Below are positions 36,555-46,971 of a stretch of 64,000 nucleotides of DNA, piece after piece; within the stretch, counting starts at the first letter, position 1, and every line of letters begins with the position of its first letter. Source of the DNA: Pyrenopolyporus hunteri (taxonomy: Eukaryota > Ascomycota > Sordariomycetes > Xylariales > Hypoxylaceae); NCBI GenBank assembly GCA_902806595.1, contig CADCXC010000011.1:682001-746000 (forward strand), written 5' to 3'. The notes beneath the pieces are model-generated. The model ran no database searches, was not told where the DNA came from, and worked only from the letters and a program-made list of their open reading frames with translations. The translations under genes and the position numbers were made by a program.

Positions 36555-38270
36555 CTATTCGCTCCAGACTTTCTTACCATTAAACCAAGTCTCCTTTATA
36601 GCAGCGCTAAGGAGTTTATTTTCCTCCCACTCCATATCCCATATCGTGAGATCCGCAACCTTCCCGGGCTCCAAGCTGCCTAGTCGTTTGTCCCAGAATA
36701 CGCTTCTTGCCGAACCATAACTCGCTGCGACTACTGACTCGCAGATGCCGAGTCGAAAGTTGTAATTAACCACTTCGTCATACTGTGTATTCCTGTATGA
36801 CTTTCTAGTAGTCGCAACGTAAATATTACCCATGATATCCCACGGCGACGTCGGACTATCGCTACCGAGAGCGAGCGGTGCATCCCCGTCGGAGAATTCG
36901 CGATAGGGGAAGGCACGCTCACAGCGGTGGCCTAGCAGACCTGGCCATGCCCGGAGAATCCAAGGATCGGCGTGGACGGGTTGTATGGAAGCAGTACTGC
37001 GAATAGAGTAAGTGGATAATACGACTATGGGGATAGCATGGGCTGACTTAGGAAGGATAAACACTTACATGCCTAATTCGCCCAAACGCCTAGCATCTCG
37101 AGAAGACGCGAGTTCAAGATGTTCAATTCGGTGGCGATTTAGGGGAGAACATGTGGAAAGAGCATCGACGGCCATGGTGATAGCTGCGTCTCCAATGGCA
37201 TGAAGCGCAATCTGGAGACCCGCGGCGTCGGCCTTGCGTACAACTGCCTTGAGTATTTCCGCCTCCCAGAAAGGCTCACCAGTAGCATGCTTCACGGCAT
37301 CATTTCCTTTTAGATAAGGCTCTGATAAGTAGGCCGTACAGGCATCGATGATTCCGTCGCAGATAACCTTGATCCCGACGACGTGTAGGTCGGGCGACTC
37401 TTCCGCGCTGAGCTGTTTACGGACCTCGATAACCCGGTCCACCTGAGACAGGCAGTCAGCTTCGGAACTCGACGGTGTCATAAGCCAGTACGCCGCGAGT
37501 CGGAATGTTAGCGGTCTTTCTGGCTGCTCCTTACGCATATCGAGGAGAGTCGTCCATGCTTGCTCTTCCATAGCCATGTCTATAGCTCCAGTGTACCCGG
37601 CTCGATTGTATGTATCGGCAGCAGCTCGTATCCAGTCCTCACGATCCTTCTTAGTCGCGACATTGGCGAGGAAAGGCCATATGATCGTAAAGACGGCTGC
37701 TTCTTCGAAGGCACCTGTAGGCTTCCCCGTAGAGTCCCGCTCAATACTGCCCCCTTCCGGGTCTGCTAGGTTCTCCGCATCAAGCTCCTTGAGAGCCGCG
37801 GTACTACACCAGGTAGTATGAAGATCCTTGGAATCTACGTAGATAGGTCGAGGGTCCAGGTCGTCAATTAGACTTGCCAGGGGCCTCGACATGTACCTCA
37901 TCCATCCCTTACACAGAATACGGGGTTCGCTCGGATTTTTGATAGCGTAATCCTTGATTGACTTGCGAATATCCTCTAGATTCTCACAGTGATCCAACCC
38001 GACTTTGCTTAAAGATTGCCCTAGCCTCAGCAAGTGGATGTGGCCATCGATGAAGCCTGGTAGGACGGTCCGGCCGTTAAGATCGTGGACGATCGCACCA
38101 TCAACTCGGCATTGAGAAATTGCAGTATCATCTTCAAAGCCAACATGCTCGATTATCCCATTGCGAATGCAGATTGCATCTCCAAATCGAGGCTCCGTCT
38201 CGAGGCCTGGTTTCTCGGCATGCAGAAGAACCTTCCCGCCAACAAAGAGATGAGTCGCAGATTGTGCCAT
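36555..38270 (-). CDS. Amidohydrolase family 3 protein (YtcJ-like)
   Basis: Coding: complement(join(36555..36996, 37069..38270)), 547 aa, intron 72 bp. Metal-dependent amidohydrolases of this subgroup hydrolyse exocyclic amide or related bonds; the substrate cannot be told from sequence. Motifs: the N-terminal beta-sandwich strand ending in NGRTVLPGFIDGHIHLLRLG, where HxH ligates metal; DPRPIYVDSKDLHTTWCST; GYTGAIDMAMEEQAW; VVGIKVICDGIIDACTAYL (metal-bridging region); ALHAIGDAAITMAVDAL; HRIEHLELAS; ALGSDSPTSPWD with the catalytic Asp; and the closing RLGSLEPGKVADLTIWD. All expected metal-site His and Asp residues are present. There is no signal peptide. A start at 38270 (MAQSATHLFVGGKV) agrees with family length. 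Confidence 0.9.
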
Positions 38271-39607
38271 ATAAATGATAATATCCTGTTCTTTAGAATG
38301 TTTCTCTCGAAGAAGACAGCTTGACTTATCAGGGACAAATAAATTACGAATCAGAATATCATTCTACCGGTTCCTATCGGCGTAGGTCACCCTTTCTGGA
38401 AGACACTTAGACGATATACGCCCCCGATGCGCCCCGGGCGATCCACTATTAGCGTAGATCAGCTTGGAAGCCCTTCCGATCCAGGAGCGTGATCTGCCTA
38501 AAGTCTTCAGCCCAACCCGCAATACGGGCGTAAAATACCACTAGAGCACGTATATATGCATGCTATGATCGGTTTTATAAGTAATGTGTCGGACGGAGCC
38601 CATGTTCATCTTAACATTCATCATTAAGCTATTATTTAGGGTTGCTTGCGTATTTGGAATCGACCTCCCATCAATGGAAGCAATATATGGCATCGAAAAT
38701 AACCCCGTCGCTATATATTTGGCTTTGATAGAAGTAGATGTCTGAACCAAAACCGGCTACCTTCCATCCTGTCCGGTTTCCGCCGAGACCTTACGTTAAA
38801 AGCCCAATGGCTTCTCCAGTGCCCATCAACATATCTACTAGCTAACTACATTAGGTCAAAGCGTATACCTACCTCCTACTTCGGTAAAGGGCCTGTCCAT
38901 TTCTGATTTGGCGGGTTGGTGGATTGTTATCACCTGGACCCGGGTGTGGTTATTCTGAGCAAGTTGACGATAGTGGCTTGACGCGTGATGCGCAGAAGTC
39001 ATCTTTATTCGCGATGAATTAACGTGGTGGCTTCCCTTATTATCCCTGCTTGGGCCACCGCCATAGGGAGTTTACCGAGCGCTCTAAAGAATCAAAGTTG
39101 TTGAATATGTCTGGCAATGGCCTCAATTACACTCATCTGAGGCTGGACGAAGTCCTAGAATTCTCGTTAACTTTCGCCTCAACTGGCTGGTATCTAGTCC
39201 TGGTTGAGTGTGCACTGGGTGGTGGATTCAAACGGCAATATTACCTTAGCGTCCACTAAATTAGGGCATTTAGGTCGCTGTTGGGGTTTGAACAATAGGC
39301 GTGATAGTGGACTGACTCTGATAACGGCCCGGACAAAGGCCGGGGGTTCGCACCAAGATACCTACACCTACCTGAGGAGCGGTCTTTGGGTGGCTGAGCC
39401 AGTTTAAGTACGGGACTTACAGCGCTGGGAACCACTGTAATTTTGGCAGACTTCAGCGCGTCCCGCCTTCATCATGATCTATTATAATATTCACCTTGGA
39501 TAACTCGAGGGGAGTTATGCTTCGAACATCGGGTTTCTATTTCCTGGGAGAAGCGAATACGCTACAACCTCATATATATTCTAAATCTAAGAAGAGATTT
39601 GACAGAT
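38271..39607. other. 1.3-kb intergenic region
   Basis: Nothing coding is recognised. A stretch at 39330-39350 contains GGGGGTTCGCACC, which mimics a tRNA B box but has no matching fold. Confidence 0.45.
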
Positions 39608-40414
39608 TCAACCAGCTGAATAGCCTGGTTTCGTCGGTGTTTTTTTCATATATCTAATAACATACCTCCCCCACTTTCCGCTCCCCTTTTCGCCCATGAC
39701 CTCGTCTTCCGCCCGGGGTCCTCTCGGCGCATATTCATCTAAGTCTATATCTAATTCCCTTATGGCCTCAAACCCGAATTTCTTATACGCTTCGTATGCC
39801 TGATGCGACGAGTGCACCCATACGGGGAGGCCGAGTTCGTCGGCGATAGCGATGCCGTATCGCAATAGAGCGCCGCCGACGCCTCGGGACTGGTGCGCGG
39901 GCGAGACGATGAGGCCTACAATAAACATACAGGGCGTATCAGTGGGAATTATGTTGGTTAGCCAGTGTTGCATGTCGGCGCTTTCTAGAGCGTGAAGGCG
40001 ATCGATGGAATTCCCCGCTTTTCCCTCCGCGTCGTCCTTCTTATTCTCATTCTTTACCGCGTCAGGCTTCCCTTGCCCCAGCTGCGATACCTCATTATTC
40101 GTCGGTGTCGTGTCTCCGGGTCCGGTCCGCGGAACTAACCCGTGATCTAGGCTCCTGAATGCCCAGCCGGCATGCCCTAGAATCTCACCGGTTTTGTCGT
40201 TGACGGCTTTGACGTAGATGTAGTTTTTCCTATGAAGGGTATCCAGGAAGTTAGACTGCGATATGGTGTACATATCATAGGGGTCTCGGCCTAACTGCTT
40301 TACGATGGTGTGCGGGTCAACGGAGAAAACGGACTCGGTGATGCGTGCGCAAACAGAGACATCGGCGTAGTTGAGGGGTTGGATGGAGATCGGGATCCGT
40401 CCTTCGGAAGCCAT
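39608..40414 (-). CDS. GNAT-family N-acetyltransferase
   Basis: Single exon, 268 aa. GNAT enzymes transfer acetyl from acetyl-CoA to an amine; the acceptor is not predictable here. The core is split: the N-terminal part (ISIQPLNYADVSVCARITESVF) and the strand YIYVKAVNDKTGEILGHAGWAF are followed by a charged insertion of about 45 residues (residues 100-145), then motif A, IVGLIVSPAHQSRGVGGALL, with the pyrophosphate-binding QxxGxG pattern, and motif B, WVHSSHQAYEAYKKFGFE. The protein is presumably cytosolic. It lies just left of the RiPP-like locus, but nothing links it to that pathway. Confidence 0.88.
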   Translation of the reverse strand: MASEGRIPISIQPLNYADVSVCARITESVFSVDPHTIVKQLGRDPYDMYTISQSNFLDTLHRKNYIYVKAVNDKTGEILGHAGWAFRSLDHGLVPRTGPGDTTPTNNEVSQLGQGKPDAVKNENKKDDAEGKAGNSIDRLHALESADMQHWLTNIIPTDTPCMFIVGLIVSPAHQSRGVGGALLRYGIAIADELGLPVWVHSSHQAYEAYKKFGFEAIRELDIDLDEYAPRGPRAEDEVMGEKGSGKWGRYVIRYMKKTPTKPGYSAG

Positions 40415-41128
40415 TGTACTATGACCTAGGTATTCTACCGAAGTATTATGGGCGGCTTGGGCGGTGGTATTATTATCGGTAGTGGGTATGCTAAAAGAGT
40501 TGAACTTCTCAAGAAAGTCTTAAAGCGGCTTTTAATTCGGGTACGCATAAAGAGCCTCCTGAGTCGCTAAAGGTGAGACGCTTAATAACTGCAACAGGTA
40601 AATAATGACCCCTGGGAATCCGCTGACTGCAGAGCGTAGCAGTAACCGCTGCCCGGTGAAGCATCACACGTAAGCCAGCTCACACCCCGCGATACAGGGG
40701 ACTACCCCGCGGACAACGGGTATAGATGCATACAAGGTTCCTATTATACCTATAGCCTACCAGAGTTATATTTAGCTAACTTAAGCGCTGGATACGGGGT
40801 AAGCTAGCGGGCGTATAAGACTATAAATCTTTCATTTTTAAGCATAAGAATATATTAAATTACATGTAAGGTCTCTAGAATGTCACAGTGTTAATGTTTA
40901 AATGGTGCTGTCTGACGCTATACAGATATGGGTGATAATAACACAGTTTTGAGGCGTTTACAGGACGTCATCGTACCTATGTCCAGAAGTATATGTCTAG
41001 CACAACCTTTATTGAAGCACGCCAATCAGGAGTAGGAACATACTAAAAAAAAACCCTCTTTCAGATACCAGACACCAGTAATGACCATTCAATAAGTCAG
41101 TTGCGTACGTGGCTAAAATATATATCTA
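40415..41128. other. Intergenic region at the left edge of the RiPP-like locus
   Basis: AT-rich around 40820-40880. No coding sequence is seen. Confidence 0.45.
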
Positions 41129-41893
41129 TTACTCCATCGTCGGCAACTCGCCAGGCCTCGGATCCCCGAAACCCGGGGACATGCCGATGACGATTTTATT
41201 CCCCGGAATCCCTTTCGTCATAGCCTCCGCGCAATGCTCCCCATGCGCCGTCGCGTCCGGGAATCCAGTGTACTCCATCTTAGCCTTTCCCCGCATCTGC
41301 TTCACCAGCGTGTAAAAGCAGTGCGCGTTATGCCAGTCTATCGTCGACCACGCCTGCCGCTCCGTATCAGGCTTATCCGCTAGGTACGCCACCTCCTCGA
41401 GCGTGTACAGACGAGATGTGCTGGTGTTGGAGGCATGGTACAGCCATTTGCCGTTCGGCCCGGGACCGGCGTGTTCGAAGAGCCCCGTGAGCTCGTCGTC
41501 TCGACAATGTGGGGGCAGCCAGGAAGTGGCGATAGAATCGTATTTGCAATTTAGAGAGAGCGCCTCTGCTATAGATGTCCCGCAGTAGCATGGTGGCGCT
41601 GCCGCCCTCCGAATGTAGACCGCGGCCGATACACTGAGGGTGAATAGGCTGTGGAGAGCTAGCGCAATTATGACGATTTTGGAAATCCGTGAAAGCATGG
41701 TAAAAAGACGGCTTCTCGGTCGAGCTCCAGAGATCGAAACGTCGGGACCATCTTCATCACTCATTCTAACCTCCGAATACTCATCTTCGTCATGCTTATC
41801 GACAAACGGCACTGAAGCAGCAGACGAAGGGAGACTATGTTTGCCTGTTAACCTCTGTGCTTGTGTAGTCGCGTGTCTAAAGTAAGAGAGCAT
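41129..41893 (-). CDS. Divergent UstYa-like membrane protein with two HxxHC motifs
   Basis: Single exon, 254 aa. A cytosolic acidic N-terminus (about 65 residues) precedes one transmembrane helix (residues 71-93, KIVIIALALHSLFTLSVSAAVYI). The lumenal part starts with a Cys-rich block (CYCGTSIAEALSLNCKYDSI, WLPPHCRDDEL) that classic UstYa proteins lack. It then has LYTLEEVAYLAD, WSTIDWHNAHCFYTL (HNAHC, residues 188-192) and TAHGEHC (residues 217-221). Two HxxHC motifs after one N-terminal helix are the defining pattern of UstYa/DUF3328 oxidases that cyclise fungal RiPPs; here both are present in an otherwise distant sequence. It lies 943 bp from the repeat precursor and on the same strand. I infer a role in the same pathway, but that is not shown. 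Confidence 0.65.
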   Translation of the reverse strand: MLSYFRHATTQAQRLTGKHSLPSSAASVPFVDKHDEDEYSEVRMSDEDGPDVSISGARPRSRLFTMLSRISKIVIIALALHSLFTLSVSAAVYIRRAAAPPCYCGTSIAEALSLNCKYDSIATSWLPPHCRDDELTGLFEHAGPGPNGKWLYHASNTSTSRLYTLEEVAYLADKPDTERQAWSTIDWHNAHCFYTLVKQMRGKAKMEYTGFPDATAHGEHCAEAMTKGIPGNKIVIGMSPGFGDPRPGELPTME

Positions 41894-42836
41894 GGTGAAC
41901 GTTGGCGATTTGGTCCATAGAGACTCGCTATCAAAGCCACGGAGGGGTTGAGACCAAGTAAGTGGGAGGAGAGGGAAGGGCGAGGAGGAGGGGCATGGAG
42001 GAGGACGGACCCTCGAGGCGATTTGGAACCCAAATGTTGAAGGCGAAATTTTTAATACTAATTCGCAATAACTGCCACGTCAATATAGCCTCCAAATAAG
42101 CTTCCGTATTCATATAGTAGCAGATGCATAGGTCAGATGTCGACGAGAAAGATGCTATAGGCAGGACAGCGTGAGTATTCGCTTACTCCCCCTAATTGTC
42201 TAGATTACCCCTTTAGTAAGTGGACGGCGCCGATGATTGGTTGGCAACTGCAGATAGGATATGCAACTCTAAAACCCCCTGTTCATGCCCACGCCGCCGC
42301 ATATGCTGGACCAGGGACCATCTTACTCACATCTCTTGTCTCTGTATAGATCATTCCAATACCAAGCTTTAGATTGATACGCCCGCTCGTATAACATCTT
42401 CATATACGCCAAGCATAGATGGCTTTGCCTCACCGCTACTCAAAAGAAGACTTTGTAATCAACTAGTCTATCGTATCCGCAAGCCGTGAACTAGCTACCT
42501 TCGAAGCAACGGGAATGGCTAAAGTTCAAAGTGAAGATCATGGAGCCAGAGCCCTTGCCGATGGATCGTCACTGGGATGACATGCATGGATGTGTGAACG
42601 GGTGGGTGCTTTAGAACCTATTGGCACACTCCTTTAGCTATATCGACTCTCACTAAGCACAGACGAGAAGACAAAATTATCGCGGGGAAGAATGACTGAT
42701 TCTGTGAATCTGTTGTGTGTACCTAGGTAGGGGACGCTACTATGCACCTAAGCTCCCCGGTAGTTCTCTTTGACCGCGTTTGCACTAGACCATACATTCG
42801 CGGAAGGAATACACATGAGCTATCTGTATCATGACG
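41894..42836. other. Intergenic region within the RiPP-like locus
   Basis: This should hold the promoter of the gene ending at 41129 and the 3' end of the precursor gene. An AGGT/ACCT motif sits at about 42720-42730. No coding sequence is recognised. Confidence 0.45.
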
Positions 42837-43250
42837 CTAGTGCTCTTGGTTGACAGCCTCATATTCGCCCTCAGAACCGTACCCAATGTACGCGTTGGTA
42901 CGCTTCTCGTTGTTCACGGCCTCATACTCTCCCTCCGAGCCATATCCAATGTAGGCGTTAGTACGCTTTTCATTATTGACGGCTTCGTACTCCCCCTCGG
43001 ATCCGTATCCGATATATGCGTTCGTGCGCTTCTCGTTATTGACGGATTCATACTCGCCCTCCGATCCGTAGCCAATGTACGCGTTGGTGCGTTTCTCGTT
43101 GTTGACTGCCTCGTACTCTCCCTCTGAGCCGTAGCCGATGTACGCGTTGGTGCGCTTCCCCGTCTGAGCTTCATCGACGCTATGCGCGACAGGTGCCGCG
43201 GCGGCAAGTCCGGCGCAGGCAACGACAATGGCAGTGATGAATTTAACCAT
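42837..43250 (-). CDS. Repeat-containing RiPP precursor peptide (UstA/dikaritin type)
   Basis: Single exon, 137 aa. An N-terminal signal peptide (MVKFITAIVVACAGLAAAAP) directs secretion. After a short spacer, five tandem 21-residue units follow, each beginning KR-TNAYIGYGSEGEYE and ending AVNNE or a close variant (copy 2 has ESVNNE; copy 5 ends AVNQEH). Lys-Arg before every unit is a Kex2 processing site, so cleavage would release near-identical peptides. This layout, signal peptide plus Kex2-separated repeats with a Tyr-rich core, is that of ustiloxin, phomopsin and asperipin precursors. The core is probably within NAYIGYG, which has two tyrosines available for oxidative crosslinking. The copies differ mostly at synonymous sites. 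Neighbouring UstYa-type genes strongly support the assignment; the mature product is unknown. Confidence 0.87.
   Translation of the reverse strand: MVKFITAIVVACAGLAAAAPVAHSVDEAQTGKRTNAYIGYGSEGEYEAVNNEKRTNAYIGYGSEGEYESVNNEKRTNAYIGYGSEGEYEAVNNEKRTNAYIGYGSEGEYEAVNNEKRTNAYIGYGSEGEYEAVNQEH
42843..43157 (-). repeat. Five tandem 63-bp coding repeats in the precursor gene
   Basis: Each unit encodes 21 residues starting with the Kex2 dibasic pair. The protein sequence is almost invariant, while third codon positions vary freely between units, so the repeat is old or maintained by selection on protein, not freshly amplified. Confidence 0.9.
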
Positions 43251-44081
43251 GGTGACTGGGTAGCTAAGGCTATAGTATATTAGCCAACTATAGGAGATCG
43301 TGGAGTTGTAGAGGTGAAGACATACTGCTGATAGACTGATGTGAATGAGAGCAAGAGTACCTCGTAGCGTAATATCTTAAAGCTCGATATGATACACTTG
43401 TCGATCTTTAAGATAGTTCTCCCCAGGTTTTTATGTTTGATGGGCTCAGCTAGACTCGCGACTTATACCTACCTTTGAAAATACCCCTAAGAGAGAATAG
43501 TTGCCGTTCGGTTTCCGAATGTAAAGCTAATCACACCTAGGATATTGGATACGGTCTTACATCAGACTTTGATCTGGCTCTGCATATAGAGCTTGGGATC
43601 ATCCTCCACATTATGGGGTTGGTCTTGTGCTCTGAATAATATGAAGTAGAACAAGGGGGTGTGAGCACTCGGTAGGAGGTAGTACTACCGCGGAAATAGC
43701 TCAAGCACGTAGGCAAGTTTACATGGGATAGCATGTAATGCAAAGTACTTTGGATAGAGATTAATAATGTTTCTATGTTACATGGTTGAATTATCCAGGA
43801 TCACTTTAGCCTCCTAAATGCTGATTGGAAATTTGAATAATGATATTGAGGCAGGGATATATAAGTGGCATAATACTGCAGTATACTGCAGGCAATAGCC
43901 TATACCAGTTATACATGGTGTGTTCGAGGGCGTGGGTTAGATTCTTTTCGCCCAGCTCATCATCCTACTTTATCCTACGAACGTCTCTTCTGACCTCTCC
44001 CTCTCTCCCCACACAAATTCACACTGAGTCACTCATCTATCCTCTCATGTTTATACTCCAACAATCCTAGGTTTAGGTACT
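43251..44081. promoter_or_regulatory. Divergent intergenic region between precursor and first UstYa-family gene
   Basis: An 831-bp shared upstream region that allows co-regulation of the precursor and the UstYa-type gene. CT-rich segments occur at about 43950-44030 before the plus-strand gene. The palindromic-looking ACTGCAGTATACTGCAGGCA at about 43876-43895 is a possible factor-binding site, by inspection only. Confidence 0.45.
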
Positions 44082-45307
44082 ATGAGGTCTTTAACGGAAA
44101 TCATCAAAGGCTTTCTACGCCGTCCTCAGAAATACTTGGCGGTACCATCTGCAAGTCTTGAGAAGCCATCACGGACTTCCGATGAGGATACTCTGGATGG
44201 CCAGGAAGATGAGCAGGCTCTTATGGGAGACGAAGCACGGTACCGGATTCGGCACCAGCGCCACCGCATCGATGTCCTTGCTATCATTTCTACCATATGC
44301 GCCTTCGTTCTTTCCACAATAGGGGCCTTTATAGTTGGAAGATCATGGCAGCCTCATATCGACAAGCAGTGTATGAGACATAGCTCGACATATTGTTCGT
44401 CCCCTTATATGCCCCTATCCTAACTAGCTCTGATATTCTCTAGCCACCGTAATGGAAGAGGTCGATAACGGGCTCCGTGACGTTAGATTTAATGGTATGA
44501 CCCTGAGAAATCATTCTCCAGTACAGTAGAGCTTATCATCCCAACAGGCACTCTCGGAAAGAACTCAGAGTTCACTGGCCATTGGGGGGACCCAGACGAA
44601 ACCATGGATCGGAATTGGAATAAGTGGGGGTTTGGTAAGTTTGGTTCGTAGAGCTCTCCTGGCCGCTCCTCGTAATTTCTTGTCTGACAACACTGAAGTA
44701 AAATACGCCAGCTTCTCTCGCGAGGAATTCGAGGCGATGGGTATGGACTTGGAAGGTTCCGCGAAGTTCACTGAAGAATATGGAGGAGGATATATCGGGT
44801 TCCTCGAAATCAGCCATCAGATGCATGTAAGTGGCTTCCTGTATGATCGTTGTTTAGACCGTCTTGGAAGCTAATCGACGATATTCAGTGCTTAAACGTG
44901 ATTCGGCAAGCGTATCACTGGGAGTACTATGAACAACCAGAACATCGGCACTGGGCGTCGTGGATAGACGATTATCCCATCACCATCAAAGTGCATATAA
45001 GTAAGCCCTACATCCCCCGTTGAGTTTGTGGAGAAATCCATACAATGGATAGACTCGTTGACTTCATGCGCCAGACCACTGCTTCGAGATGCTTCGGCAA
45101 CTTATCATGTGCAATGCTGACTTGGGCGTCATCCCCCATCACTGGGTGAAGGACATTCAAGACCCTTACGCCAATTTTAACACGGTGCATAAATGCCGCG
45201 ACCTAGATAGTGTAGCGAAGTGGATTGAGAGGCACGAAGTGCCTCCTCCGCCCGAGACCGGGTATCCCATGCCTGCGGGCTCCAAGGTTTGGCCAAGGCC
45301 CCCTTAA
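44082..45307 (+). CDS. UstYa-family (DUF3328) oxidase A of the RiPP-like locus
   Basis: Coding: join(44082..44394, 44444..44494, 44548..44634, 44699..44826, 44889..45000, 45075..45307), 307 aa, six exons. A cytosolic N-terminus is followed by one transmembrane helix (residues about 64-86, VLAIISTICAFVLSTIGAF). The family block STYSTVMEEVDNGLRDVRFN follows directly; then WNKWGFVKYASFSREEFEAM, EEYGGGYIGFLEISHQMHCL with the first HxxHC (190-194), and HINHCFEMLRQLIMC with the second (229-233). Histidines and cysteine of both motifs are intact. UstYa and UstYb carry out oxidative cyclisation of ustiloxin and related peptides. The C-terminal block TVHKCRDLDSVAKWIERH is also typical of the family. 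The intron-rich structure is common for these genes. Membership is firm; substrate is inferred from context. Confidence 0.9.
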
Positions 45308-45692
45308 AAAATAAGGGGAAAAGACTAGCGAGGATGACAGGATGACGTAGGTAGTGAAGATACGGACGACGATAACTAGGTCTCAGAAATGTGTTACATT
45401 TATGTAGGGTCAATGCTAAAGCTAGGGCTAAGGCTAAGGACGAACTTATTGGCGTATAGTTAAGCACATCAATATAAGCTTAATTGCGTACCATGCTAGA
45501 TCCAAGGTTCCACCATGTCAGATGCTTGCTCCTGCGCGTTGTGGGGAGACGATGATATTATCTGCAAGGCACGTAATATAATATTCATAATGGGTTAGGC
45601 CCATAACCTGCTCATACGAAACCGAGTCTCGCGTCTATTTCCGTCCATGTAGGCTATGTGTAATAACCTTGTCTTCTTGGCAGTTGTAGCGC
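45308..45692. other. Convergent 3' intergenic region
   Basis: A 385-bp spacer between two convergent UstYa-family genes. A short GCTAAAGCTAGGGCTAAGGC tandem-like repeat lies at 45415-45435. No coding sequence. Confidence 0.5.
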
Positions 45693-46533
45693 TTACGAGA
45701 ATACCGAATTATCGCCAACCGAAGCTATCCCAACCGGCACCTGTTCGGACCGCAGCACGTAGTCATATAGCTTCGTAGCATTGCGGCATTGGTGTATCTG
45801 CCCCACGCCGTTAATCCCATCCACCTCCCCGCCCCCGGGGACTGATACCTTGCCCGATCTTTCCAACGCATCATCTGCGGTGCAGAGAATAGCCTATGCA
45901 CCTTGTCAGCGTTGCTCACGGGATGAACGACTTCGAAGTCAAGTAAGGAGGCACCTGAACTATGTAGTCGAAGCAGTGCAGAAAGTGTCCCCGGTCTTTC
46001 GCACTCTCCCCCATAGCGGGACTCTCGACCTCATGCTCTATGTGCGTCTTATTGCTTAAGACCATGGCTCGACTGCAATGGATTAGATGCCTCGTTGCTA
46101 TAATCTGACCTGCAGTATGGAGCACTCACATCATACTCAAGCAATGGAGCTGATGAAACATCGATACCCCATACTTGCTAATCTCGTGGCCCTGCTCCTT
46201 TACCATTAGGAAGCCTCCGTTTGGTGTGAGTAGCGAGTCCCACCAGTCCGTAGTCACAGACGATTCGTTCCTACCAAAGGCCGGAACCCTCCATGGATCT
46301 CTGATAAACCTCGTAGGGGAGAACTCATGTGATGCTTCGGGAACCGCATATCCCTTAGACTTGTGGTGATCGGTGCTGGCTGCGGAAGTAGGGAATCCAG
46401 TCCGTACGCCGTCGACGAAGGAGGCGATTACATTATCGTGACCTGGCTGGATAAGGAGAAGAAGAACGATGGCAGTCATAGCCGAGGATAAGCAGGCGAT
46501 GATACCTGTGCGAGCTGTAGTTGAACATGCCAT
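45693..46533 (-). CDS. UstYa-family (DUF3328) oxidase B of the RiPP-like locus
   Basis: Coding: complement(join(45693..45893, 45955..46072, 46130..46533)), 240 aa. A short N-terminus leads straight into a membrane helix (residues about 8-28, TGIIACLSSAMTAIVLLLLI). The first HxxHC is FHQLHCLSMIR (127-131) and the second is GHFLHCFDYIVQAILC (164-168), followed by the family end block GQIHQCRNATKLYDYVL. Splicing after ATGAT to the AG before TCGAGCC restores the canonical HCLSMIR; a nearer AG would give an intron under 30 bp and a worse match. Introns are 57 and 61 bp. The short spacing between the two motifs (32 residues) is within family variation. Enzyme role is by family analogy. Confidence 0.87.
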
Positions 46534-46971
46534 TCCGAGAGGTGAAGCACGAAGGTAAGCAGGAGGAGGTAGCGAGACAGACGGTAGTCGAGGAGTGAAG
46601 TGATAAGGCTATCTCAGGCAGCTTGCTTCTAGCTTAAAACCTTCTCCTATGACTTGACGCGGTGCATGGGTTGATCCCCCATCCTCGTATTGACCAGGGA
46701 TTCGTGTATAGCGGGTGGTCGACGTGCATTATGAAGTGTATGTGGCCTAGTCAACCTACCATTCCGAAACTAATATAGGATCACGGAAACACCTCGTAAG
46801 CCGCGGGAAGCGCACGCTGACATATCCCAGATACCCCGCGATGAGAAGAGAGGCCGAGATGGAGATGGAGACTGTTTACCAATACCCCTATGGTGCCCAT
46901 GTCCGCAAGATGGCTCAGTCCCTTCTTACTCTCTTCTCAACGACAGATTTTATACTGCTCAGCCAAGAACA
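46534..46971. promoter_or_regulatory. Divergent promoter region of UstYa-family genes B and C
   Basis: A 438-bp shared upstream region, consistent with joint control of both genes. No coding sequence is recognised. Confidence 0.5.

Noticed and set aside
39270..39355. tRNA-like B box GGGTTCGCACC
   Set aside because: No A box at the right distance and no acceptor stem pairing.
42843..43157. Regular 63-bp repeats as a CRISPR array
   Set aside because: The units are contiguous, without unique spacers, and lie in one reading frame behind a signal peptide in a eukaryotic genome.
46100..46132. Shorter intron in UstYa-family gene B ending at the first CAG after the donor
   Set aside because: It would be under 30 bp and would break the frame before the second HxxHC motif; the later AG restores the canonical HCLSMIR.
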